The notes beneath the pieces were generated by a model that saw nothing but the letters and a program-made list of their open reading frames with translations, did not search any database and was not told the DNA's origin. Below are positions 1-5,126 of a stretch of 6,548 nt of DNA, in pieces. The translations under genes and the position numbers were made by a program. Location: assembly GCA_902463875.1 (NCBI GenBank), contig CABQHR010000106.1, positions 1 to 6,548 of the forward strand. The letters are read 5' to 3'. Numbering within the stretch: the stretch's first letter is position 1; each line of letters begins with the position of its first letter. Source of the DNA: an uncultured Collinsella sp. Lineage in GTDB: Bacteria; Actinomycetota; Coriobacteriia; Coriobacteriales; Coriobacteriaceae.

Positions 1-8
1 GTGGTCAG

Positions 9-51
9 GGTGGTCATTGGCGCCAAGGCGCGCGTGGCCACCTTTTGTTTT
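9..51 (+). terminator. Probable intrinsic terminator of a gene upstream of the window
   Basis: Positions 9-16 pair with 35-42 (8 bp including one G-T pair), a small internal loop follows, and 20-23 pair with 28-31 around a 4-nt loop CAAG. The stem is followed directly by TTTTGTTTT (43-51). A GC-rich stem plus T-run is the classic rho-independent layout on the + strand. It implies a + strand gene ending left of the window and suggests the EIIA gene downstream has its own promoter or depends on readthrough. No convincing promoter is visible between 52 and 101. Confidence 0.55.
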
Positions 52-101
52 GGGTAGTCGTCGGGGGCGTTCCTGAATGACTAGGTGAGAGAGGTGAGCG
101 C

Positions 102-566
102 ATGGCGGATAACGAAGCACTGTTTACGCCTGAGCTGGTGTTTTTTGATTGGGAGTGCGCGACGCCGGATGAGGTGTTCGCACGGCTCGAGGACGAGCTT
201 GCACCTCGCGGCTACATTGCGCCCGGTTGGCTTGACGCCGTCCGCACGCGCGAGAACGCCTATCCCACGGGTCTCGCTATGCCGGCGGCAAACATCGCCA
301 TTCCGCATACCGATCCGGGATTTGTGGCCAAGCCCTATATCGCGGTGGTAAAGCCCGCCGCACCTGTGATGTTCAACGCGATGGCGGGCATGGGCGCCCC
401 GGTGCCGGCGCAGATCGTCATCAATCTGGGCATTGCCGAGCCGGGCGGCCAGGTCGAGGCCCTGCAAGCGCTTATGAATATCTTTATGGATGCCGACGCT
501 GCAGCCGATGTGCTTGGCCAGACCACGCCCCAAGGCATGGTCGACGCCATCCGCCGCCACTTTTAG
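102..566 (+). CDS. PTS sugar transporter subunit IIA (fructose/mannitol/galactitol-type EIIA)
   Basis: This 154-residue cytosolic protein has the size and layout of the PTS EIIA type 2 domain (PF00359, GatA-like). EIIA takes phosphate from HPr on a histidine and passes it to the EIIB of a sugar permease. The key motif is IAIPHTDP at residues 66-72, which places the phosphorylated histidine at His69. The motif is preceded by the usual segment ending in AMPAAN. The C-terminal half (about 85-154) has the alternating strand and helix pattern of the fold, with INLGIAEPGG near 107-116. No signal peptide or membrane segment is visible. The ATG at 102 is preceded by a purine-rich GAGAGGTGAG at 89-98, a good Shine-Dalgarno. 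No EIIB, EIIC or HPr gene lies in the window, so its partners could be just upstream or elsewhere. The sugar cannot be told from the sequence; GatA-like is a resemblance only. A regulatory EIIA paralogue is an alternative. Confidence 0.85.
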   Translation: MADNEALFTPELVFFDWECATPDEVFARLEDELAPRGYIAPGWLDAVRTRENAYPTGLAMPAANIAIPHTDPGFVAKPYIAVVKPAAPVMFNAMAGMGAPVPAQIVINLGIAEPGGQVEALQALMNIFMDADAAADVLGQTTPQGMVDAIRRHF

Positions 567-576
567 GGTGGCAGTG

Positions 577-631
577 GGGGACGTTCCCTTTGCACCAAAA
601 TGGTGCAGATTAACCTGTCCCCAATGCACCA
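577..631. repeat. REP-like palindromic element between EIIA and the foldase gene
   Basis: An inner palindrome has arms TGCACCA (591-597) and TGGTGCA (601-607) around a 3-nt AAA loop. An outer pair, GGGGAC (577-582) with GTCCCC (617-622), encloses it, and GTT/AAC (583-585/612-614) can extend the outer stem past a bulge. A third copy of TGCACCA at 625-631 could pair with 601-607 instead, giving two competing hairpins. CTGTCCCCAATG (615-626) recurs at 2616-2627. GGGGACAGG/GGGGACGTT-type palindromes scattered between genes are typical of bacterial REP elements mobilised by RAYT-type transposases; that assignment is from memory of such repeats. There is no T-run, so it is not a standard terminator. 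Confidence 0.6.
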
Positions 632-686
632 AGCGTGCCGCGGGGGCTGCGTTGTGACACAATGGCGTTTGTTCGATTCGTTATGC

Positions 687-692
687 GAAAGG
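687..692 (+). promoter_or_regulatory. Ribosome binding site that sets the foldase start
   Basis: GAAAGG lies 6 nt before the ATG at 699. It supports that start over the in-frame ATG at 600, which would add 33 residues translated from the REP-like repeat and has no such site. Confidence 0.7.
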
Positions 693-698
693 CCAACT

Positions 699-1919
699 AT
701 GGCAAATAAGAAAAAGAATCCCGCACCCGAGCCGACGCCCGAGCAGCAGGCTCGCGCCGCCTCCAGCTCTCGCAAGAAGCAGCGCAAGACCCGCGTGTCC
801 AAGACCGTCAAGATCGTCCTGGTGGTTATTGGCGTGCTGGCAATGCTGCTTTCCGTCTCGGCGATGGCGTGCTCCGGCCTTATGTCGCAGGCCGAGGACA
901 CCTCGGGCTACAAGCTGACCGGCGGTGTTGCTGCCACTATCAACGGCACCAACCTCACCGAGGACACCGTGACCAAGCAGATCATGAGCATGCGCACGTC
1001 CTATGGCTACACCAAGGACAAGGACTGGGCGCAGTATCTGGTCGACAACGACCTCACGCCCAAGAGGTACCGCAAACAACTCATCGACTCCTATGCGCAG
1101 CAGATTCTGCTTCAGCAGGCGCAGAAGGAAAACGGCGTGACGGTGTCGGACAAGGAGGTCGAGAAGGCTTGGAAGGACGCGTGCAAGAGCGCGGGCGGTG
1201 CCAAGGCCTTTAAGAAGACCCTCAAGACCTACGGCTATACCGAGGACACCTACAAGGACTCGCTCAAGGAGAGTCTGGCGCAGCAGAAACTCAAGGATGC
1301 CGTCGCGCCCACGAGCAAGCCCAAGGACAGCGAGATCGTCGACTACATCAACGAAAACCTGTCCAGCTACAACGACGCCCGCCGCTCGTCGAACATCCTG
1401 ATCAAGGTTGATTCCGACGCTTCCGACGAGGACAAGGCTGCCGCCAAGGCCAAGGCGCAGGAGTGCCTGGACAAGATCAACTCCGGTGAGCTGAGCTTTG
1501 AGGACGCCGTTGAGCAGTACTCCGAGGACACCGGTTCCAAGGAGAAGAAGGGCGATGTGGGCTGGGATAAGCTCACCACCTTTGTCGACAGCTACCAGAC
1601 GGCGCTCGAGGGGCTCAACAAGGGCGACGTGAGCGAAGTCATCGAGTCGACCTATGGCTACCACATCATCAAGTGCACCGACTACTTCCATGTCGATAAT
1701 CAGGTTGACGACATCAACCAGGTGCCCAAGGCCATCAAAAAGTACGTCTCCAACGTGGTGAAGACGCAAGCGGTCAGCACCGCGTACAGCGAGTGGCTGG
1801 AGCAGTACAAGAAGGATGCCGACATCACCGTCAACCCCATGCCCAAAGACGTGCCATACAACGTCAGTCTGAAGGGCGTCACCAAGAGTTCGACCGACGA
1901 TTCGTCGACGACTGAGTAA
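699..1919 (+). CDS. Membrane-anchored peptidyl-prolyl isomerase / foldase (PrsA/SurA-like, parvulin domain)
   Basis: This 406-residue protein probably helps secreted proteins fold outside the membrane. Residues 1-37 are a hydrophilic, basic, probably cytoplasmic tail rich in Lys, Arg, Pro and Gln. Residues 38-57 form one hydrophobic segment ending in SAMAC, so Cys58 could be a lipidated cysteine, although Ala at -3 is not a canonical lipobox; an uncleaved type II anchor is the alternative. Residues about 75-215 form the SurA-N-like helical chaperone region (INGTNLTEDTV, then long Lys/Gln-rich helices). Residues about 228-328 are the rotamase domain: SSNILIKV (230-237), FEDAVEQYSED (268-278), GDVGW (285-289, the usual GD-L/V-GW turn) and GYHIIK (320-325). 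The tail is Ser/Thr-rich (SSTDDSSTTE). The family usually runs 280-400 residues, so this is a full-length form with a long N-terminal tail. It sits alone, followed by a hairpin and yqeY 54 nt later. The family call is secure; substrates are unknown. Confidence 0.88.
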   Translation: MANKKKNPAPEPTPEQQARAASSSRKKQRKTRVSKTVKIVLVVIGVLAMLLSVSAMACSGLMSQAEDTSGYKLTGGVAATINGTNLTEDTVTKQIMSMRTSYGYTKDKDWAQYLVDNDLTPKRYRKQLIDSYAQQILLQQAQKENGVTVSDKEVEKAWKDACKSAGGAKAFKKTLKTYGYTEDTYKDSLKESLAQQKLKDAVAPTSKPKDSEIVDYINENLSSYNDARRSSNILIKVDSDASDEDKAAAKAKAQECLDKINSGELSFEDAVEQYSEDTGSKEKKGDVGWDKLTTFVDSYQTALEGLNKGDVSEVIESTYGYHIIKCTDYFHVDNQVDDINQVPKAIKKYVSNVVKTQAVSTAYSEWLEQYKKDADITVNPMPKDVPYNVSLKGVTKSSTDDSSTTE

Positions 1920-1924
1920 TCATG

Positions 1925-1950
1925 GGGCGGTGCTCGCGCGAGTGCCGCCC
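1925..1950 (+). terminator. GC-rich hairpin between the foldase gene and yqeY (no T-run)
   Basis: Positions 1925-1936 pair with 1939-1950 (12 positions, including two adjacent G-T pairs in the middle; the innermost pair must open to form a real loop). It starts 5 nt after the foldase stop. What follows is GCGCTATTAG, not a T-run, so it may be a weak or U-less terminator, an mRNA 3'-end stabiliser, or a processing point between two co-transcribed genes. The downstream Shine-Dalgarno is outside the stem and stays free. Confidence 0.45.
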
Positions 1951-1958
1951 GCGCTATT

Positions 1959-1965
1959 AGAGAGG
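1959..1965 (+). promoter_or_regulatory. Ribosome binding site that sets the yqeY start
   Basis: AGAGAGG ends 8 nt before the ATG at 1974. The in-frame TTG at 1968 would be only 2 nt from it, which is too close, so the ATG is chosen. Confidence 0.7.
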
Positions 1966-1973
1966 ATTTGCAG

Positions 1974-2417
1974 ATGACCAACGAAGAGCTGCAGAAAGAA
2001 ATGATCGCGGCCATGAAGGCCAAGGACAAGGTTCGCCTGTCCATCATTCGCCAGGTTAAGGCCGAGGTGAAGAATATCGAGGTCAACGAGCGCCGCGATG
2101 TGACCGAGGAAGACGTCAACAGCATGATCAAGCGTCTGATCAAGCAGACGAGCGAGACGCTGGAGATGTCCATCAAGGCCGGCACCGACCAGGAGCGTAC
2201 CGACAACCTGACCGAGCAGGTCAAGATTCTGGAGAGCCTGCTGCCCGCGCAGGTTTCGGGCAAGGAGCTCGAGGCTCTGATCGAGCAGGTCATCGCCGAG
2301 CTGGGCGCCACGTCCAAGAAGCAGATGGGCCAGGTCATGGGGGCGCTCGGCAAAGCCACCGGCGGCAACTTCGACAAGCCTGCCGCGGCCAAGATCGTCG
2401 GAGCAAAGCTCGCGTAA
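1974..2417 (+). CDS. yqeY: GatB/YqeY domain-containing protein
   Basis: This 147-residue cytosolic protein has the length of the stand-alone YqeY family (about 145-150). That family is homologous to the C-terminal tRNA-contacting domain of GatB in the Asp/Glu-tRNA amidotransferase. Residues 1-95 form the helical N-terminal part: AAMKAKDKVRLSIIRQVKAEVKN (12-34), then charged helices with KQTSETLEMSIKAG (57-70). LLPAQVS (89-95) is the family hinge, usually LPxQLS. The C-terminal helical domain includes GATSKKQMGQVMGAL (111-125), a hallmark, and ends in AKIVGAKLA. Free-standing YqeY has no firmly established role; involvement in tRNA charging or translation is inferred from GatB homology. No signal peptide, membrane segment or catalytic residues are seen. 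The gene may be co-transcribed with the foldase upstream (54-nt gap), but the hairpin in that gap leaves this open. Confidence 0.93.
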   Translation: MTNEELQKEMIAAMKAKDKVRLSIIRQVKAEVKNIEVNERRDVTEEDVNSMIKRLIKQTSETLEMSIKAGTDQERTDNLTEQVKILESLLPAQVSGKELEALIEQVIAELGATSKKQMGQVMGALGKATGGNFDKPAAAKIVGAKLA

Positions 2418-2448
2418 TTTGTTACGCGGTTTTACCAAACCGCGTAAC
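2411..2448. terminator. Perfect 12-bp hairpin just after the yqeY stop, with an alternative pairing
   Basis: Positions 2421-2432 pair perfectly with 2437-2448 around the loop TACC, starting 3 nt after the yqeY stop. No T-run follows on either strand. The core heptamer CGCGTAA at 2411-2417, overlapping the stop codon, also complements TTACGCG at 2422-2428, so the central arm could pair left or right. It is probably a U-less terminator or an mRNA 3'-end element for yqeY. Confidence 0.5.
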
Positions 2449-2461
2449 GGCTCGACGCTGC

Positions 2462-2560
2462 AAACCCGTACACGCGGCAATCTGACGTTCAATTTCAAGG
2501 GCGCGACCATAAGGTCTGCGCCCTTTCATTTCACGTCACCTTGCTCGCGTGTACGGGTTT
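2462..2560. repeat. Nested inverted repeat of about 99 nt in the gap between yqeY and the ABC operon
   Basis: Three stems lie one inside another. The outer stem is 2462-2476 with 2546-2560, 15 bp perfect, extended by GCAA (2477-2480) with TTGC (2541-2544) across a single bulged T. The middle stem is TGACGT (2483-2488) with ACGTCA (2533-2538). The inner stem is 2497-2504 with 2518-2525 (8 bp), then a bulged T, then GACC (2505-2508) with GGTC (2513-2516) closing on the loop ATAA. The inner stem is followed by TTCATTT and the outer by TTTT, so parts may end transcription. The rod shape would also suit a structured small RNA or a palindromic mobile repeat. I do not see SRP RNA or 6S RNA signature sequences in it. 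The pairing is read directly; the role is unknown. Confidence 0.7.
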
Positions 2561-2603
2561 TCGCTGACTTATGCTCAACAAGGGCGGTTGTATTATTTTC
2601 GGC

Positions 2604-2630
2604 ACTCATTTAAGTCTGTCCCCAATGAGT
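2604..2630. repeat. Second REP-like palindrome, upstream of the ABC operon
   Basis: ACTCATT (2604-2610) pairs perfectly with AATGAGT (2624-2630), leaving a 13-nt loop containing CTGTCCCC. The loop and right arm share the 12-mer CTGTCCCCAATG (2616-2627) with the element at 615-626. The two copies have different flanking arms but the same core, as related REP families often do. Confidence 0.55.
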
Positions 2631-2694
2631 AGGGGGAAGATTGCGGGTTCTTTACGGGAATGCAGTGTGGGCTGCGGAAACGTGGTTCTTTCCG

Positions 2695-2700
2695 TACAAT
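2695..2700 (+). promoter_or_regulatory. Probable -10 box of the amino acid ABC operon
   Basis: TACAAT matches the housekeeping -10 consensus at five of six bases and lies 35 nt before the ATG at 2736, allowing a leader of about 30 nt. No good -35 box is found 16-18 nt upstream (CTGCGG at 2672-2677 matches poorly), so an activator may be needed. An 8-nt direct repeat, GGTTCTTT, at 2646-2653 and 2684-2691 flanks the -35 area. Confidence 0.4.
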
Positions 2701-2735
2701 AGTTCAACTCGTGTAAACGCAGGGAAGGGACATTC

Positions 2736-3467
2736 ATGGCAGACATGATCGAGATTAAGCATCTCAACAAGTACTTTGGCGACCTGCATGTGCTCAAAGA
2801 TATCAATCTCACCGTCAAGCGCGGCGAGAAGCTCGTAATGATCGGGCCTTCCGGCTCGGGTAAGTCGACGCTCATCCGTTGCGTCGATTATCTGGAGGAG
2901 CCCACGTCGGGCGAGGTCATCATCGACGGTACGCCGCTTACCAAAAAGAATCACCTGGAGATGGCTCGCAAGTATAGCTCCATGGTGTTTCAGCAGTTCA
3001 ACCTGTATCCCAACATGACGGTGCTGGGCAACCTGACGCTCGCGCCCATCAAGCTACAAAAGAAGAGCAAGGAGGAGGCGACCGAGATCGCCATCGCCGC
3101 GCTCAAGCGCGTCGGCATGGCACATAAGGCAGGCGAGTATCCGCAGAACCTCTCGGGCGGTCAGCAGCAGCGCATCGCCATCGCCCGCGCCCTGTGCACC
3201 AAGCAGCCCATCATCCTGTTTGACGAGCCGACTTCGGCACTCGACCCCGAGATGGTCCAGGAAGTTCTGGACGTTATGATTGAGCTTGCGCAGGAGGACA
3301 TCACCATGATCTGCGTGACGCACGAGATGGGCTTTGCGCGCCAGGTGGCCGACCGCGTCATCTTTATGGAGGACGGCCGCATCCTGGAGGAGGGCACGCC
3401 CGAGCACTTCTTCGATAACCCCGAGAACCCGCGCTGCCGCGAGTTCCTGTCCAAGATTCTGCACTAG
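2736..3467 (+). CDS. Polar amino acid ABC transporter ATP-binding protein (GlnQ/GluA-type)
   Basis: This 243-residue cytoplasmic ATPase powers the importer encoded by the next three genes. All nucleotide-binding motifs are intact: Walker [10 protein letters not shown] (37-45), Q-loop Gln86 in [13 protein letters not shown], signature LSGGQQQR (139-146), Walker B IILFDE (159-164) with catalytic Glu164, D-loop SALD (167-170) and switch His196 in [17 protein letters not shown]. The [14 protein letters not shown] stretch and the ending with [19 protein letters not shown] are typical of the polar amino acid (PAAT) subfamily, and its length is normal at about 240-250. The ATG at 2736 has a strong Shine-Dalgarno, GGGAAGGGA at 2722-2730. 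It is the first gene of the operon, with the TACAAT box upstream. As with relatives it should act as a homodimer on the two permeases. The substrate is not determined by this subunit. Confidence 0.95.
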   Translation: MADMIEIKHLNKYFGDLHVLKDINLTVKRGEKLVMIGPSGSGKSTLIRCVDYLEEPTSGEVIIDGTPLTKKNHLEMARKYSSMVFQQFNLYPNMTVLGNLTLAPIKLQKKSKEEATEIAIAALKRVGMAHKAGEYPQNLSGGQQQRIAIARALCTKQPIILFDEPTSALDPEMVQEVLDVMIELAQEDITMICVTHEMGFARQVADRVIFMEDGRILEEGTPEHFFDNPENPRCREFLSKILH

Positions 3468-3475
3468 GCGCGGTG

Positions 3476-4351
3476 ATGGACATGACGGATATGACGAGGG
3501 CGGCCGTGTCGCGCCGTCACTTTTTGCAGCTGGCGGGCGCCGGTATGCTTGCGCTGACGGGGACCGCGCTTACCGGTTGCGGCAACTCCACCAGCGGCGA
3601 GGGCTCCGACAAGGGGTCCAAGCTTGCGGCCATTAAGTCGCGTGGCCATCTGAATGCCGGCGTTAAGAAGGACGTTCCCGGCTATGGCTATTACGACACC
3701 GCCAAGGGCCGCTTTGAGGGTATGGAAGTCGATTTGTGCTACCAGATCGCCGCTGCCGTCTTTGGCGTGAGCTACAAGGAGGCCCGTGCCCAGGAGCTTG
3801 TCGAGTTTACCGATGTAACGCCCAAGACGCGCGGCCCGCTGATCGATAACGGCCAGCTCGATGTGGTCGCGGCGACCTACACCATCACCGACGAGCGCAA
3901 GAAGAGCTGGGATTTCTCGACGCCGTACCGTACCGACTACGTGGGACTCATGGTCAAGAAGCGTTCGGGCTTCACCTCGATTGAGGACTTGGACGGCAAG
4001 GTCATTGGCGTGAGCCAGGGTGCCACCACGCAGGGCCTGATCGAGCAGATGATCAAGGACAACGGCTTTAGCTGCAAGCCCGAGTTTAGGGCCTTTAGCG
4101 GCTACCCCATCATCAAGAGCTCGCTCGACGCCGGCAATATCGACGTCTTTGCCATGGACCGCTCCACGCTGGCCGGCTACATGAACGAGACCGTTGAGCT
4201 GCTGCAGCCCGAGGTCAAGTTTGGCGAGCAGGGCTACGGCGTGGCGACCAAGAAGGGCTGCGACCTTTCGGCCGTGGTCGATCAGGTGATTTGCGATCGC
4301 CTGGCCGACGGCTGGCTCGACCAAGAGGTCAAGACCTGGGGTCTTGTATAG
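3476..4351 (+). CDS. Amino acid ABC transporter substrate-binding lipoprotein (glutamate/aspartate/glutamine group), Tat-type signal
   Basis: This 291-residue extracytoplasmic lipoprotein captures an amino acid for the importer. The signal has a twin-arginine motif, SRRHFL (residues 12-17), a hydrophobic stretch (19-31) and the lipobox LTGC with Cys35 as the lipid anchor. A Ser/Gly linker (36-48) leads to the SBP_bac_3 domain (about 50-290). RGHLNAGVKKDVPGYGYYD (56-74) and RFEGMEVDLCYQIA (79-92) match the acidic/amide amino acid binders such as PEB1a and GluB. TITDER (136-141) supplies Arg141, which in this family binds the ligand carboxylate. WDFSTPY (145-151), LDGKVIGVSQG (172-182) and AMDRS with Asp228 are also family hallmarks. 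The ATG at 3476 is 8 nt after the ATPase stop; GTG at 3473 and ATGs at 3482 and 3491 are also in frame, and the Shine-Dalgarno (GGCGCGG, 3467-3473) is poor, so coupling with the ATPase gene is likely. Glu/Asp/Gln specificity is inferred. Confidence 0.92.
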   Translation: MDMTDMTRAAVSRRHFLQLAGAGMLALTGTALTGCGNSTSGEGSDKGSKLAAIKSRGHLNAGVKKDVPGYGYYDTAKGRFEGMEVDLCYQIAAAVFGVSYKEARAQELVEFTDVTPKTRGPLIDNGQLDVVAATYTITDERKKSWDFSTPYRTDYVGLMVKKRSGFTSIEDLDGKVIGVSQGATTQGLIEQMIKDNGFSCKPEFRAFSGYPIIKSSLDAGNIDVFAMDRSTLAGYMNETVELLQPEVKFGEQGYGVATKKGCDLSAVVDQVICDRLADGWLDQEVKTWGLV

Positions 4352-4362
4352 GCGCATCGTCC

Positions 4363-4370
4363 AAGGAAGG
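4363..4370 (+). promoter_or_regulatory. Ribosome binding site that sets the first permease start
   Basis: AAGGAAGG lies 6 nt before the ATG at 4377. It rules out the TTG at 4344, which overlaps the end of the binding-protein gene and would add 11 residues without a ribosome site. Confidence 0.75.
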
Positions 4371-4376
4371 AATCAA

Positions 4377-5123
4377 ATGCTCGAAGGATTATTTGACGCC
4401 GACCGTTGGTCGACGACATTTCAAAACATGGGGCCCTTCTGGGAGGGCTTTGGCGTGACGCTACAGGTGGTCGTTGCCGGCCTGCTGCTGTCGCTGGTGC
4501 TGGGCACGCTGCTGGGCGTGTTCTCTACCACTCGCTCGCGCGTGCTGCGCGCCATAAGCCGCGTGTACGTGGAGTTTTACCAGAACACCCCGTTGCCCGT
4601 GCAGGTGCTCTTTATGTACATGGCCGGTCCGCAGTTTCTGCAGGCCATAACCGGTGCCGATCAGCCGGTGCGCATCGCGCCGTTCGTGCTGGGCTTCTTG
4701 GGTGTGGGCCTGTATCACGCGGCCTACATTTCGGAGGTCATCCGCACCGGTATCGAGGCGGTCCCGCGCGGTCAGATGGAGGCGGCCCAAAGCCAGGGCT
4801 TCACCCGCGCGCAGGCATACTGGTACATCGTGCTGCCCCAGACGTTCAAGATCATTCTGCCGCCGCTGTGTAACCAGGCGCTCAACCTGGTCAAGAACAC
4901 GTCGGTGCTGGCGCTTGTGGCCGGCGGCGACCTTATGTACCGTTCCGACAACTTTGTGAGTCTGTACGGTTACCTGCAGGGATATATCGTCTGCTGCCTT
5001 ATGTACTTCATCATCTGCTTTCCGCTCGCCATGCTGGTGCAGTGGCTCGAGCGCCGCTCCAAGGAGCGTCCGCGCGGCGTGAGCCTGGCCGAGCTGGGAC
5101 TCGACAACGTAGAGGAGGCCTAG
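4377..5123 (+). CDS. Amino acid ABC transporter permease, first subunit (GluC/HisM-type)
   Basis: This 248-residue inner-membrane protein is one half of the importer channel. A short N-terminal tail (1-23) precedes a first membrane helix (about 24-49). The sequence EFYQNTPLPVQVLFMY (66-81) is the family's R/Q-x-TP-x-x-VQ motif. Further hydrophobic segments lie at about 101-119 and 203-224, with others between. The EAA loop that docks on the ATPase is complete: EAVPRGQMEAAQSQGF (127-142) followed by VLPQTFKIILPPL (152-164), with the invariant Gly at 141. LVKNTSVLAL (171-180) is another signature of polar amino acid permeases. The tail (224-248) is charged and cytoplasmic, rich in Arg then Glu. 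Length is normal for the family. The binding-protein gene ends 25 nt upstream and the second permease starts 3 nt downstream, so the two permeases are probably translationally coupled and form a heterodimer. Confidence 0.94.
   Translation: MLEGLFDADRWSTTFQNMGPFWEGFGVTLQVVVAGLLLSLVLGTLLGVFSTTRSRVLRAISRVYVEFYQNTPLPVQVLFMYMAGPQFLQAITGADQPVRIAPFVLGFLGVGLYHAAYISEVIRTGIEAVPRGQMEAAQSQGFTRAQAYWYIVLPQTFKIILPPLCNQALNLVKNTSVLALVAGGDLMYRSDNFVSLYGYLQGYIVCCLMYFIICFPLAMLVQWLERRSKERPRGVSLAELGLDNVEEA
5112..5118 (+). promoter_or_regulatory. Ribosome binding site of the second permease, inside the first permease gene
   Basis: GAGGAGG lies within the last codons of the first permease gene and ends 8 nt before the ATG at 5127, so ribosomes finishing one gene can restart on the next. 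Confidence 0.7.
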
Positions 5124-5126
5124 CGC

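Noticed and set aside
1..57. A reading frame ending in TAG at 55-57 with GC-rich third positions, possibly the end of an upstream gene
   Set aside because: The same bases form a stem-loop followed by TTTTGTTTT, which explains them better as a terminator. The putative peptide is too short to recognise.
600..698. N-terminal extension of the foldase from ATG 600
   Set aside because: It would translate the REP-like repeat, has no ribosome site, and the ATG at 699 has GAAAGG at the right distance and begins a normal basic tail.
681..1769. Long open frame on the minus strand across the foldase gene (362 codons)
   Set aside because: It is a GC-skew shadow of the + strand gene, is Leu/Val/Gly/Arg-rich, matches no family I know, and lies antisense to a clear parvulin-domain protein.
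2462..2560. SRP RNA or 6S RNA as the identity of the rod-like structure
   Set aside because: The inner loop is ATAA and lacks the SRP GGAA-type tip and its flanking internal loop. The length is too short for 6S and there is no large central bubble.
2419..2613. Short + strand frame of 64 codons in the intergenic gap
   Set aside because: It runs through the nested palindromes, has no good ribosome site, and its composition reflects the repeats.
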